Assembly (NCBI GenBank): GCA_023389195.1 | Contig: JAEWET010000045.1 | Location: 1-64,000 of the forward strand | DNA: 64,000 nucleotides | DNA from: Aliihoeflea sp023389195 | GTDB taxonomy: Bacteria > Pseudomonadota > Alphaproteobacteria > Rhizobiales > Rhizobiaceae | Reading direction: 5' to 3' | Shown: piece after piece, positions 22,519 to 31,156 of the stretch | How positions within the stretch are numbered: the stretch's first letter is position 1 | Layout of the letters: every line of letters starts with the position of its first letter | Translations under genes and position numbers: made by a program | Notes under the pieces: generated by a model | Told to the model about the DNA's origin: nothing | Database searches by the model: none | Seen by the model: the letters and a program-made list of their open reading frames with translations, nothing else

Positions 22519-24654
22519 TCAGCGCTCGCAAAGCCGGCGCGAGCCGCGATAAGGCTGATAGCTGCAGTCAGACGAGCGGAACGATCGATAGGCCCGCGCA
22601 CATGCCTGGACGTTGCAGGATTGCGCGGCCACCTCGCCCGACCCCGCCCTGTCTTCGTCGGCAGAACCGCCGGCTTCGGACTGCGCGGCAAGGGCCTCGA
22701 CCGACGTGCCGTCGATGAAGGACTTGAAGATGGACGCCGGCAATGCGCCTCCCGTCACGCCCTTCATGGGCGTGTCGTCGTCATTTCCCACCCAGACACC
22801 GACGACGAGATTTTCGGTGAATCCGACGAACCACGCGTCGCGATAATTCTGGCTCGTCCCGGTCTTGCCTGCGGAAAATCCGTCGACCCGCGCCGCCTGT
22901 CCCGTCCCCTGTTCGACGACCATGCTCAGGAGCCGGATCAAGTCGTCGCGGAAGGGTGAGATGTCGATGTCCGGCCGGCGGCTGGGACCGACGCGGAAGC
23001 CATCGCGGGTTTCGTCGGTGCGGAAGGAGACGATGCCCCACGGCTCGACCGGTGCCACGCCGGCGAGGATCGAGGCGTAGGCGCCGGTGAGGTCGATCAG
23101 CGTGACTTCCGAGGCGCCGAGCGCGAGGGCGGGCGTTTCGGTCAATTCCGCATCGATGCCGAGATCGCGCGCCGCAGCGGCGACATGCCCGATGCCGACC
23201 TCCTGCGCAAGGACGACCATCGCGGCATTGAGCGAACGCACGAAAGCCTCATAGATCGGCACGAGGCCATAGTAGCGGCCGCCGAAGTTTTCCGGCGTCC
23301 AGCCGTCGATCGTGATGGGCTCGTCGGGAACGAGCGCGCGCGGGTCGATGCCGGCCTGAAGGGCGGAGAGAAGCACGAACGTCTTGAACGTCGAGCCGGG
23401 CTGGCGTCGTGCATCGACGGCGCGGTTGAAGGTGCTTTCCTGATAGTTCCGCCCGCCGACCATCGCCAGCACCGCACCGTCCGGCCCCATCGCGACGAGC
23501 GCGCCCTGCCCCGGCCCGTCCGCGCCGGCGCCATCCAGCGCCTCGCGCAGGACGCGCTCGGCGACGGCCTGCAATTGCGGCTCGAGCGTCGTGGCGACGC
23601 TGATCGTGCCGCGATAGTCGGCCGCGATCTCGCGCGCGTCGCGCATCGCCCAGTCGGCGAACCAGCTTCCCGAGCGGCTCGCGGGCCGCGTCGGTCTCAG
23701 CTCGGCATAGGCGGCCTTCGCCGCTGCCGCTTCATCGGCCGAAATCTTGCCGTTGGCGACCATCGCGTCGAGCACGACGCGCGCCCGCTCCTCCGCGCGA
23801 TCGGCATTGGCGATCGGGTTGAGGACGGAAGGCGCGATGATCAGGCCCGCGATCATGGCGGATTCGCCGAGGTCGAGTTCGCCCGGCTCCTTGTCGAAAT
23901 AGATGCGCGCGGCAGCCGGAACGCCGGTCGCGCCAGCGCCCAGATAGATGTTGTTCAAATAGCGCGTGAGGATTTCGTCCTTGCCGAGCCGGCGTTCCAG
24001 CCAGAAGGCAATGACAAGTTCCTGGATCTTGCGCCGGTAGGTGCGGTCGCGCTCCAGATAGGAGATCTTGATGAGCTGCTGGGTGATCGTCGAGCCGCCC
24101 TGCACCACCTCGCCCGCATCGAGATTGCGCATGAAGGCGCGCGCGATGCCGCGAAGGTCGACGCCCCAATGGTCGTAGAAGCGACGATCCTCGATGCTGA
24201 GCACGGCATCGACGAGATGCTGGGGGAAGGCATCGACGCGCGTATAGGCGCCCTGGTAGGGCCCCTCCTGCACCAGCGGCGTGCCATCGGCGCTTTCGAG
24301 CACCACGACCGGCGCGATCGATCCGTCCGCGATCTCTTCCCACGGAACGTCCCGAAGCGCCCACAACAGAACCCCCGCGACGACGAGGATACCCGCGATC
24401 GCGACGCCCGAAAGCGCAACGAGAATGCGGTTGCGGCGCGTTCGCGTGACGCGGGGCGCGGGTTTCGATGTCGCGACATCCGGTCGCGCCCGGTATCGGC
24501 GCCAACGCGACGATGCGGCGCGCAGCGCTGCGCCAAGTTCCGACCGCAAGGCCGCGCCGAGCGCCGAGGCGGCACGCGTGCTGCGGCGAAAGCCGTGGCC
24601 CGCCTGTGTTCCCGGCCCCTGATCGGCATTGCCGGGTCTTTCGCTGTCGTCCAT
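22519..24654 (-). CDS. Class A penicillin-binding protein (transglycosylase/transpeptidase)
   Basis: 711-residue bifunctional peptidoglycan polymerase. A basic cytoplasmic tail (1-76) precedes a membrane helix (77-99). The GT51 glycosyltransferase domain has SIEDRRFYDHWG (catalytic Glu155) and GGSTITQQL at 187-195. The transpeptidase has SxxK Ser421-Lys424 (PGSTFK), SLNAAMV as the SxN motif, and KTGTS at 597-601. The last 30 residues carry three or more Cys and an ACARAYRSF...YQPYRGSRRLC pattern like the BA14K repeat of rhizobial cell-surface proteins. Start chosen at 24654 because the 24819 ATG would overlap the divergent kinase start. Confidence 0.93.
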   Translation of the reverse strand: MDDSERPGNADQGPGTQAGHGFRRSTRAASALGAALRSELGAALRAASSRWRRYRARPDVATSKPAPRVTRTRRNRILVALSGVAIAGILVVAGVLLWALRDVPWEEIADGSIAPVVVLESADGTPLVQEGPYQGAYTRVDAFPQHLVDAVLSIEDRRFYDHWGVDLRGIARAFMRNLDAGEVVQGGSTITQQLIKISYLERDRTYRRKIQELVIAFWLERRLGKDEILTRYLNNIYLGAGATGVPAAARIYFDKEPGELDLGESAMIAGLIIAPSVLNPIANADRAEERARVVLDAMVANGKISADEAAAAKAAYAELRPTRPASRSGSWFADWAMRDAREIAADYRGTISVATTLEPQLQAVAERVLREALDGAGADGPGQGALVAMGPDGAVLAMVGGRNYQESTFNRAVDARRQPGSTFKTFVLLSALQAGIDPRALVPDEPITIDGWTPENFGGRYYGLVPIYEAFVRSLNAAMVVLAQEVGIGHVAAAARDLGIDAELTETPALALGASEVTLIDLTGAYASILAGVAPVEPWGIVSFRTDETRDGFRVGPSRRPDIDISPFRDDLIRLLSMVVEQGTGQAARVDGFSAGKTGTSQNYRDAWFVGFTENLVVGVWVGNDDDTPMKGVTGGALPASIFKSFIDGTSVEALAAQSEAGGSADEDRAGSGEVAAQSCNVQACARAYRSFRSSDCSYQPYRGSRRLCER

Positions 24655-24817
24655 CTCAACTCTCGGTTCGCCCGTCCCCGGACCTCGATTATGCCAGAAA
24701 ACCGGCGAAAGCCACCGCCTTTGCCGATCCGCGCGGAAGCGATCGGATTGACGTGCGCGCGCCGTTCCAACATAACTTTCAGTTGAAAGCTTTCCTTTAT
24801 CCCTTTTCGGCCGTTCC

Positions 24818-25810
24818 ATGATTTTCGACTATGCCTCGAGGCTGCGCGGCAGACCTTTTTTCGGCTGGATTTTCGCATGCGCCAGCTTTGCCGCCGCGCT
24901 GGTCCTGCGCTTTGCGGTCGACGCCTATCTGCCGAGCGGCTTCCCGTTTCTGACCTTCTTTCCGGCCGTGATGCTGACGGCATTCCTGGGCGGGACGCGC
25001 GAAGGAATCGTGTGCGCCGTGCTGTCGACGCTCGCCGCCTGGTACTGGTTCATCCCGCCCTTCATGAGCTTCGACCTCGGCTATCAGGCGATCGTGGCGC
25101 TCGCCTCCTTCGTGCTGGTGATGGCGGTCGACATCACAATCATCCACCTGATGAACGAGGCGGTGGAACGCGCAAAACGGCAGGAAGCCGAGGCGTCGAT
25201 GCTGGCCGAGGAGCGGCGCACGCTGTTCCAGGAATTGCAGCACCGCATCGCCAACAACCTCGCCTTCGTTTCCAGCCTGCTCGGCATCCACAAAAGGCGC
25301 CTGAGCGGCAATGCCGAGGCGGCCGGCGCGCTCGAAGATGCGCGACTGCGGCTCGAAACGCTCTCGCGCGTCCATCGCCGCCTGTACGATCCGGACACCA
25401 AAACGCAGAAACTGTCGCAATCGCTGGGCGCGATCTGCCAGGACCTGATCGACGCGTCGGGACGCCGGCACGTGACCTGCAATGTCGTCGCCGACGACAT
25501 CGTCCTGCCGGTCGAGCGCGTGATGACGCTGTCGCTGGTGCTGATCGAGGCGGTCAGCAACTCGCTGAAGCACGCATTCGACGGCCGCGAGAGCGGGCGC
25601 ATCGACGTGCGGCTGGTCGACATGGGCGGCGAAAAGCTGGCGCTGATCGTCTCCGACGACGGACCGGGACTTCCCGAAGGCTTCGATCCGGCCACGAGCG
25701 ACCGCCTCGGCCACCGCATCATGGCCGGCTTTGCGCGGACGCTGCGCGGCGACATCGCCTATGAGAACGACAAGGGCTCGGTGACGCGGCTCGTCTTCCC
25801 GCGCGCCTGA
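24818..25810 (+). CDS. Membrane sensor histidine kinase (DUF4118 + HisKA_2)
   Basis: 330 residues. Residues 1-115 hold about four membrane segments of the KdpD-like DUF4118 type (LRFAVDAYLPSGFPFLTFFPAVMLTAFLGGTREG region). A HisKA_2 domain with FQELQHRIANNLAF has the acceptor His142, and a HATPase domain contains LIEAVSNSLKHAF and SDDGPGLPEGF. It is the second HisKA_2 kinase within 4 kb, but has no adjacent response regulator. Start ATG at 24818 is the first in frame; the ribosome site is weak. Divergent from the PBP gene with 163 bp between. Confidence 0.9.
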   Translation: MIFDYASRLRGRPFFGWIFACASFAAALVLRFAVDAYLPSGFPFLTFFPAVMLTAFLGGTREGIVCAVLSTLAAWYWFIPPFMSFDLGYQAIVALASFVLVMAVDITIIHLMNEAVERAKRQEAEASMLAEERRTLFQELQHRIANNLAFVSSLLGIHKRRLSGNAEAAGALEDARLRLETLSRVHRRLYDPDTKTQKLSQSLGAICQDLIDASGRRHVTCNVVADDIVLPVERVMTLSLVLIEAVSNSLKHAFDGRESGRIDVRLVDMGGEKLALIVSDDGPGLPEGFDPATSDRLGHRIMAGFARTLRGDIAYENDKGSVTRLVFPRA

Positions 25811-25869
25811 CCGGAGCGATCCGTTCGCGTTCTGGTCTTTCGGTCCCGAATCACTACATTGCAGGGACC

Positions 25870-28398
25870 ATGTCCGGATTTCCCGACGATATTCCCTTCT
25901 TCGACGAGGACGACCGTCCCCGACGCCCCGCTCCCGCGCCGCAGCCGCTAGGCGGCGGGCTGGCCGCACGCGCCATGGCCGCACGACGCCCCAATGCGCC
26001 CGACTACCTGACAGGCCTCAATCCCGAGCAGCGCCAGGCGGTCGAGACGACGGAGGGGCCGGTACTCGTGCTCGCCGGCGCCGGCACCGGGAAGACGCGC
26101 GTCCTGACCACGCGCATCGCGCATATCCTGCAGACCGGCCGCGCCTATCCGAGCCAAATCCTCGCCGTGACCTTCACCAACAAGGCCGCGCGCGAGATGA
26201 AGACGCGCATCGGCGTCCTCGTCGGCGAGGCGGTGGAGGGCATGCCGTGGCTCGGGACGTTCCACTCGATCGGGGTGAAGATCCTGCGCCGGCACGCCGA
26301 ACTTGCCGGCCTGAAATCGGGCTTCACCATTCTCGACACCGACGACGTCGTGCGGCTGATCAAGCAGTTGATCCAGGCCGAAGGGCTCGACGACAAGCGC
26401 TGGCCCGCGCGCCAGTTCGCCCAGATGATCGACGGCTGGAAGAACAGGGGTCTCGGGCCCGCAGACATTCCCGAAGGCGACGCGCGCGCTTTTGCCAACG
26501 GCAAGGGCCGCGAACTCTACAAGGCCTATCAGGACCGGCTGCAGACGCTCAACGCCTGCGATTTCGGCGACCTCTTGTGTCACCCGATCCGCATCTTCCG
26601 CGCCTATCCGGACGTGCTGCGCGAATATAACGAGAAGTTCCGCTACATCCTCGTCGACGAGTACCAGGACACCAACACCGCGCAATATATGTGGCTACGG
26701 CTTCTGGCGCAGCGGCCGCAGGCGGCGGACGGATCGCGCGTTTCGCCCAATATCTGCTGCGTCGGCGACGACGACCAGTCGATCTATGGCTGGCGCGGGG
26801 CCGAGGTCGACAACATCCTGCGCTTCGACAAGGATTTTCCCGGCGCGACGGTCATCCGGCTGGAGCGCAACTACCGCTCGACTTCCCACATCCTCGGCGC
26901 GGCGTCGCACCTTATCGCGCATAATGAGGGCCGGTTCGGCAAGACGCTCTTCACCGAAAAGGCCGATCCGGACGACCCGCGCGTGATGCTTCGCGCTCCT
27001 TGGGATTCGGAGGAGGAAGCGCGCGTGATTGGTGATGAGATCGAGTCACTGCAAAGAAAGGGCGCAAATCTCAACGACGTGGCGATTCTCGTTCGCGCAT
27101 CGTTCCAGATGCGCGAGTTCGAGGACCGTTTCGTCACGCTCGGTTTGAACTACCGCGTCATCGGCGGCCCTCGCTTTTACGAGCGGCAAGAAATCCGCGA
27201 TGCGCTGGCCTATTTCCGCGTTGCCGCTCAACCTGAATACGACCTTTCCTTCGAGCGAATTGTAAACGTGCCGAAGCGCGGAATTGGAGACACGACGGTC
27301 CGCCTGCTTCACGAAACTTCGCGTGCCCTAGACATCTCTATGTTGAAAGCAGCCACAAACCTTGCCGAAAGCGACGAGTTAAAGCCGAAGCCCCGCGCAA
27401 GCTTGCGCGAGGTGTCGGCCAATTTTGCGCGCTGGCAGACCTTGCTCGAAACGATGCCCCACACCGAACTCGCAGAGATGATCCTCGAAGAGAGCGGCTA
27501 TACTGAGATGTGGAAGAATGACCGCTCGGCGGAGGCGCCGGGCCGACTCGACAATCTCAAGGAGCTGATCCGGTCCATGGAAGACTTCGAGTCTATGCGT
27601 TCATTCCTCGATCACGTTGCGCTCTTTATGGATACCGAGCAGCAGGAGGGGATGGATGCCGTCTCGATCATGACCCTGCATTCAGCCAAGGGTCTCGAGT
27701 TCACTAACGTTTTCCTGCCGGGATGGGAGGAAGGACTTTTGCCGCACCAACGCTCTCTAGATGAAGGTGGGCGTTCAGGGCTCGAGGAGGAACGCCGCCT
27801 CGCTTATGTCGGCGTGACACGCGCGAAGAAAAATCTGCATATTTCGTATGTTTCAAACCGCCGCATCCATGGCCTATGGCAATCGACGGTGCCGTCGCGT
27901 TTCGTAAATGAGCTGCCGGAGGCGCATGTTGAAGTGCCAGATCAAGGCAACAGCAACTATGGCGGCTACGGCGTCAGCCATGGCGGTGGCTTTGCCGGGC
28001 GGCGAAACCCTTATGGCGCATCCCGGTTCGACGATCAGGAATCGTTCTCGAACACCTATGCGACGCCCGGCTGGCAGCGGGCGCAGAAAAACAGGACCGA
28101 GGCTACCGATCGCAACTGGGGCTCACGCTCCGGCCATCAGGTCGAGCGGATCGGCTATGGCGAGCCGGATTCGGGCTTCGGTGCGGGGCGCGGCTCCATC
28201 AAGGGTCGCACCATCGAGGGTGAACTGGTCGCCAAGTCCGTTGCCGAGACGCCCTCGGCGTTCACGGTCGGCGACCGGGTGTTCCACCAGAAATTCGGCA
28301 ATGGCAATATCGCCGCGATCGAAGGCAACAAGTTGACCATCGACTTCGACAAGGCGGGCCAGAAGCGCGTGCTGGACGGCTTCGTCACGGCAGCATGA
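25870..28398 (+). CDS. uvrD: DNA helicase II (UvrD/PcrA)
   Basis: 842-residue SF1A 3'-5' helicase for nucleotide excision and mismatch repair. Motif I is AGAGTGKTR at 69-77, motif II DEYQDTN near 263-269, motif III GDDDQSIYGWRGA, motif IV LERNYRS, motif V TLHSAKGLEF and motif VI VGVTRAKKNL. A disordered Gly/Arg/Asn-rich linker (about 690-775) leads to a C-terminal Tudor-like region (GDRVFHQKFGNGNIAAIEGN) that in PcrA/UvrD binds RNA polymerase. The segment coding for the middle (about 27.0-27.95 kb) has lower GC and more A/T-ending codons than either flank. No adjacent SOS box was found. Confidence 0.95.
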   Translation: MSGFPDDIPFFDEDDRPRRPAPAPQPLGGGLAARAMAARRPNAPDYLTGLNPEQRQAVETTEGPVLVLAGAGTGKTRVLTTRIAHILQTGRAYPSQILAVTFTNKAAREMKTRIGVLVGEAVEGMPWLGTFHSIGVKILRRHAELAGLKSGFTILDTDDVVRLIKQLIQAEGLDDKRWPARQFAQMIDGWKNRGLGPADIPEGDARAFANGKGRELYKAYQDRLQTLNACDFGDLLCHPIRIFRAYPDVLREYNEKFRYILVDEYQDTNTAQYMWLRLLAQRPQAADGSRVSPNICCVGDDDQSIYGWRGAEVDNILRFDKDFPGATVIRLERNYRSTSHILGAASHLIAHNEGRFGKTLFTEKADPDDPRVMLRAPWDSEEEARVIGDEIESLQRKGANLNDVAILVRASFQMREFEDRFVTLGLNYRVIGGPRFYERQEIRDALAYFRVAAQPEYDLSFERIVNVPKRGIGDTTVRLLHETSRALDISMLKAATNLAESDELKPKPRASLREVSANFARWQTLLETMPHTELAEMILEESGYTEMWKNDRSAEAPGRLDNLKELIRSMEDFESMRSFLDHVALFMDTEQQEGMDAVSIMTLHSAKGLEFTNVFLPGWEEGLLPHQRSLDEGGRSGLEEERRLAYVGVTRAKKNLHISYVSNRRIHGLWQSTVPSRFVNELPEAHVEVPDQGNSNYGGYGVSHGGGFAGRRNPYGASRFDDQESFSNTYATPGWQRAQKNRTEATDRNWGSRSGHQVERIGYGEPDSGFGAGRGSIKGRTIEGELVAKSVAETPSAFTVGDRVFHQKFGNGNIAAIEGNKLTIDFDKAGQKRVLDGFVTAA

Positions 28399-28516
28399 TT
28401 GCGCCTCTCGGTTGCATTTGATAATCTTAATACAGTTTTAAGTTGCAGGTGCGATCGTTCGCCTGCACGGCAATCACGCCTTGCACATTCCGCTTCCGGG
28501 CGGTTCGACTCCGGGA

Positions 28517-28551
28517 CCCCTTCCGTCTCACCACCCCCGCGGCGGAAGGGG
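28517..28551 (+). terminator. Possible terminator after uvrD
   Basis: A 9-bp perfect stem CCCCTTCCG / CGGAAGGGG (28517-28525 and 28543-28551) is followed by TTTCGGG. It lies 118 bp past the uvrD stop and 36 bp before the next start. The short T tail makes the call moderate. The rest of 28399-28586 is AT-richer and may carry the next gene's promoter. Confidence 0.5.
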
Positions 28552-28586
28552 TTTCGGGTTCTCCCGGGCAGATCGTCCGAGGTCCC

Positions 28587-29744
28587 ATGCGTCTTGCCGT
28601 CCTGTCTCCCCTCCTAATCCTGCCCGGCATCGCAATGGCTTCCGAGGCGGACGCCCCCTCTCCCGTTAGCGCCGAGATTTCGGTCTCGCGCCACTACACC
28701 GATAACGTGCTTGACGAGCCCTTGGCGGTATCCGACTGGTACACGCTGATGCGCGGGTCGGCCGCCGGCGACATCGACCATGCGCTCGGCGAGACGCGGA
28801 TCACGCTCAGTGGCGAACTGCGGCGCCATGACCGTTTCACCATCGAGAACGATGCCGCCGGCGGTGTCGAAACGCAGACGACCCTGCGCCCCTCGGAAGA
28901 CCTCGAATTGCGCGGCACGCTTTTCCTGCGGCACATCCGCGAGGGCGATGCGCTGGTCATCGAGGATCTGGCGATCGGGACGCAGACGGCAAAGACGATC
29001 GGCGGCGCCGGCGCGGTGGTGGGTCTTCGCCTGACGCCGACGCTGGTCTCGACGACGGAAGTGAAGGGGTTTCGCGAACGCGCGCGCGATACGTTCTTCG
29101 AAGACGATGTCCTGCCGGCCTTGCGACTGGAGCCGGATCGCGACCGCATCTTTGCCAGCCAAGCGCTGACGCATACGGACGGCCCGGTCCAGAGAGCCGT
29201 CCGGGCGACCGCGGAGCGAACGACCTTCTCCGGGAGTTTCGCGGAGGCGATAAACCTCGACCGGTTGCAGCTTCGCGGCGAGATCGGCTGGCGAAGCGAG
29301 GATGGATATGCGTTCGCGCTTGCCGCGGGCGGCGAATGGCTGCGCGCCTCCTTCGACCTGATCGACATCGTGCGCCCGTCGATCGAGGCGACGGCGATTG
29401 CGCCCATCGCCGGGCTAGAACTGCGCGGCACATTGCGAACGGGTTTCGACAGCGACGACACGGACGACCTTCTGGCGTCCTGGGTGCGGCGCGCCGAAGC
29501 GCAGCTTGCCTGGCCGCTCGCCGAACACCTCGCCCTGTCGACCGGGCTCTTCGTCGAGGCGCGCGACAATCTCGTTCTCGGCTACAGCGAGAACCGCCGG
29601 GGCATCTATGGCGAACTCGGCTGGCAGACTTCCGAAAAGGTGACGCTGGTGCTTCGCCTCGACTATGTTGAAACCCGTGCGTCGGACATCGACTTCGCCA
29701 AGGACCGGCTCGATGCGTCGGTGGCGGTGCGAACCCGCCTCTAA
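28587..29744 (+). CDS. Putative outer-membrane beta-barrel protein
   Basis: 385 residues with a clear signal peptide (MRLAVLSPLLILPGIAMAS, cleavage near 18-19). The rest is many short alternating hydrophobic/charged strands separated by Asp/Gly-rich turns, without helices, which is what an outer-membrane barrel looks like. It recalls the BBP2-type barrel families, but I do not recognise a specific family and the C-terminus lacks a terminal aromatic residue. An in-frame extension to 28443 has no signal character and was not used. The stop codon lies in the CTAA tetranucleotide that abuts the palindromic element at 29745. Confidence 0.6.
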   Translation: MRLAVLSPLLILPGIAMASEADAPSPVSAEISVSRHYTDNVLDEPLAVSDWYTLMRGSAAGDIDHALGETRITLSGELRRHDRFTIENDAAGGVETQTTLRPSEDLELRGTLFLRHIREGDALVIEDLAIGTQTAKTIGGAGAVVGLRLTPTLVSTTEVKGFRERARDTFFEDDVLPALRLEPDRDRIFASQALTHTDGPVQRAVRATAERTTFSGSFAEAINLDRLQLRGEIGWRSEDGYAFALAAGGEWLRASFDLIDIVRPSIEATAIAPIAGLELRGTLRTGFDSDDTDDLLASWVRRAEAQLAWPLAEHLALSTGLFVEARDNLVLGYSENRRGIYGELGWQTSEKVTLVLRLDYVETRASDIDFAKDRLDASVAVRTRL

Positions 29745-29885
29745 GGTGTGTTGATATTCAGGCCTGAGCGGCCTGCAAATGACGGGTTTCTGCGCGTCCG
29801 GTGCTCATGTACCCAAACGTACATTCCGCTCCGGTTCTCGAAACCCATCATTTTCGGCACGCACAGTCCTGAATCTCAACACACC
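29745..29885. mobile_element. 141-bp palindromic MITE-like element
   Basis: Near-perfect palindrome centred at 29815. The outer arms are GGTGTGTTGATATTCAGG (29745-29762) and CCTGAATCTCAACACACC (29868-29885), one mismatch in 18. Inner arms at 29777-29790 and 29840-29853 match over 13 of 14, and the core is ATGTAC / GTACAT around a 6-nt loop (29807-29824). It is flanked by CTAA (29741-29744) and CTAG (29886-29889), resembling the 4-bp YTAR target duplication of IS5-group elements. There is no room for a transposase, so it would be moved in trans. Its family is not known to me. Confidence 0.7.
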
Positions 29886-29898
29886 CTAGCACATGCGA

Positions 29899-29924
29899 AA
29901 ACGGGCGACCGGAGCCGCCCGTTT
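29899..29924. terminator. Terminator downstream of the small secreted protein gene
   Basis: Stem AAACGGGC / GCCCGTTT (29899-29906 and 29917-29924) with T runs on both strands. On the minus strand it lies 19 bp after the stop of the gene at 29943-30281, so it most likely ends that transcript. Confidence 0.7.
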
Positions 29925-29942
29925 CCTCAAGCGATGTTCGCC

Positions 29943-30281
29943 TTAGCGGCGGCCCTTGCGGACGGAATACTTGCTGGAATTTCCGCCGAGGATGCCGAGC
30001 GTGCCGCCCAGGATGCCGTTGCCATTGCCGATGCCGTTGCCGGTCTGGTTGCCGCTCAGGATGCCCGAGAGGACATTGCCCGAAGCGATCGGCGAGTTGT
30101 TGAGCACCGACGTGCCGTTGAGCAGGTTGACGTTGCCGGTGCGCACCGACGGCGAGACGTTGATGAGCCCGCTCGAATAATTGTGCGAGTTCTTGCCGCG
30201 GCCCCAGCCGCCGGCCTGGGCCGACATACCGGAAAGAGCAAGGGCTGCTGCTGCGGTCGTGACGATGATGAAGGTTGTCAT
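29943..30281 (-). CDS. Small secreted Gly/Asn-rich protein, function unknown
   Basis: 112 residues. A signal peptide (MTTFIIVTTAAAALALSGMSAQA, cleavage after residue 23) is followed by a mature part rich in Gly, Asn and Ser with repeated short units such as SGNVLSGILSGNQ, GNGIGNGNGILGG and GILGGN, and a basic tail SVRKGRR. The ATG at 30281 has GAGGAG at the right distance; the frame stays open to 30341 without one. The low-complexity Asn/Gly repeats recall secreted amyloid-like or structural proteins, but no family is recognised. It is a monocistronic unit with its own terminator. Confidence 0.65.
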   Translation of the reverse strand: MTTFIIVTTAAAALALSGMSAQAGGWGRGKNSHNYSSGLINVSPSVRTGNVNLLNGTSVLNNSPIASGNVLSGILSGNQTGNGIGNGNGILGGTLGILGGNSSKYSVRKGRR

Positions 30282-30442
30282 GTGGTCTTCTCCTCTCTTG
30301 ATCGCGCCGGTTCGGTTCGTTCCCGGAGATGAGGAGGCCACAGCACTGCAGGATATGCAATCTGGAATTGCAATAATTCATTAACGCAACCAATAAATGG
30401 CCGGTTAACCTTTCGCCTTGACCTTAACAGGCGGCATTTGAC

Positions 30443-31075
30443 TCAAGCTTTATCGGTTCGATACTTGGCCACGAACTGTTCGATCGAAAGCTGCTGCATG
30501 TCCGGCAACGCTTCGGCCAGTTTTTCATGCGGCCAGTCCCACCAGGCCATCTCGACCAGCGCCGCGGCGACATCCGCCGGAAAGCGCTGGCGCAAGACGC
30601 GCGCGGGCGAACCGGCGACGACCGCATAGGCGGGCACGTCGCGGGTGACGACGGCATTGGCACCGACGACCGCGCCGTCTCCGATGGAAACGCCGGGCAT
30701 GATGATTGCGCCATGGCCGATCCAGACATCATTGCCGATGGTGACGCGCGCGGCCTGCCGGTGCGACCGGTAGCCGGCATCGACGCCGTGGAAACGGAAA
30801 TATTCGTTCGGCCGGTAGGTGATCTTGTGCGTGGTGACGCGCTCCATCGGATGTTCGAGCGCGTTGATGCGGACATTCGCCGCAATCGAGCAGAACTTGC
30901 CGATGGTCGTGTAGATCGCCTCGCCATGGCGCTCGAAATAGGAGAAGTCGCCGACTTCGACGTCGCGCAACAGGACGCGCGGGCCGACCGAGACGAAGCG
31001 CCCGAGACGGCAGCCCTTGAGCTCGGCCGTCGTATGGATCTTCGGTTCGGAATCGTGCGGCAGAAAGGCGGTCAT
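30443..31075 (-). CDS. Hexapeptide-repeat acyltransferase (phosphonate-cluster type)
   Basis: 210-residue left-handed beta-helix acyltransferase. Hexapeptide repeats are seen at about 12-70 and 108-155 (VTIGNDVWIGHGAIIMPGVSIGDGAVVGANAVV). The putative catalytic His75 lies in INALEHPM and the C-terminal tail has MAWWDWPHEKLAEALPD. The pattern matches the xenobiotic-acetyltransferase-like group often annotated as a phosphonate metabolism transferase, but no phn gene is nearby, so substrate is unknown. Start ATG at 31075 gives a typical length; the frame continues to 31537 in non-conserved sequence. It may start slightly further upstream. Confidence 0.85.
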   Translation of the reverse strand: MTAFLPHDSEPKIHTTAELKGCRLGRFVSVGPRVLLRDVEVGDFSYFERHGEAIYTTIGKFCSIAANVRINALEHPMERVTTHKITYRPNEYFRFHGVDAGYRSHRQAARVTIGNDVWIGHGAIIMPGVSIGDGAVVGANAVVTRDVPAYAVVAGSPARVLRQRFPADVAAALVEMAWWDWPHEKLAEALPDMQQLSIEQFVAKYRTDKA

Positions 31076-31156
31076 CGCAAAAGCGTGTACGTGGCCCGCC
31101 GGACGGCGGCAAGATGACATCTTTCGGCGCCCCCGCCGCGGCGCTATATCTGGTTC

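Noticed and set aside
24690..24817. EcfG-type general stress promoter (GGAAC...GTT) between the PBP and the second kinase
   Set aside because: A GGAAC occurs on the minus strand but no GTT lies at the required 16-17 nt distance.
25811..25869. LexA (SOS) box in front of uvrD
   Set aside because: GTTC occurs, but the alphaproteobacterial pattern GTTC-N7-GTTC is not met; the second half reads GGTC.
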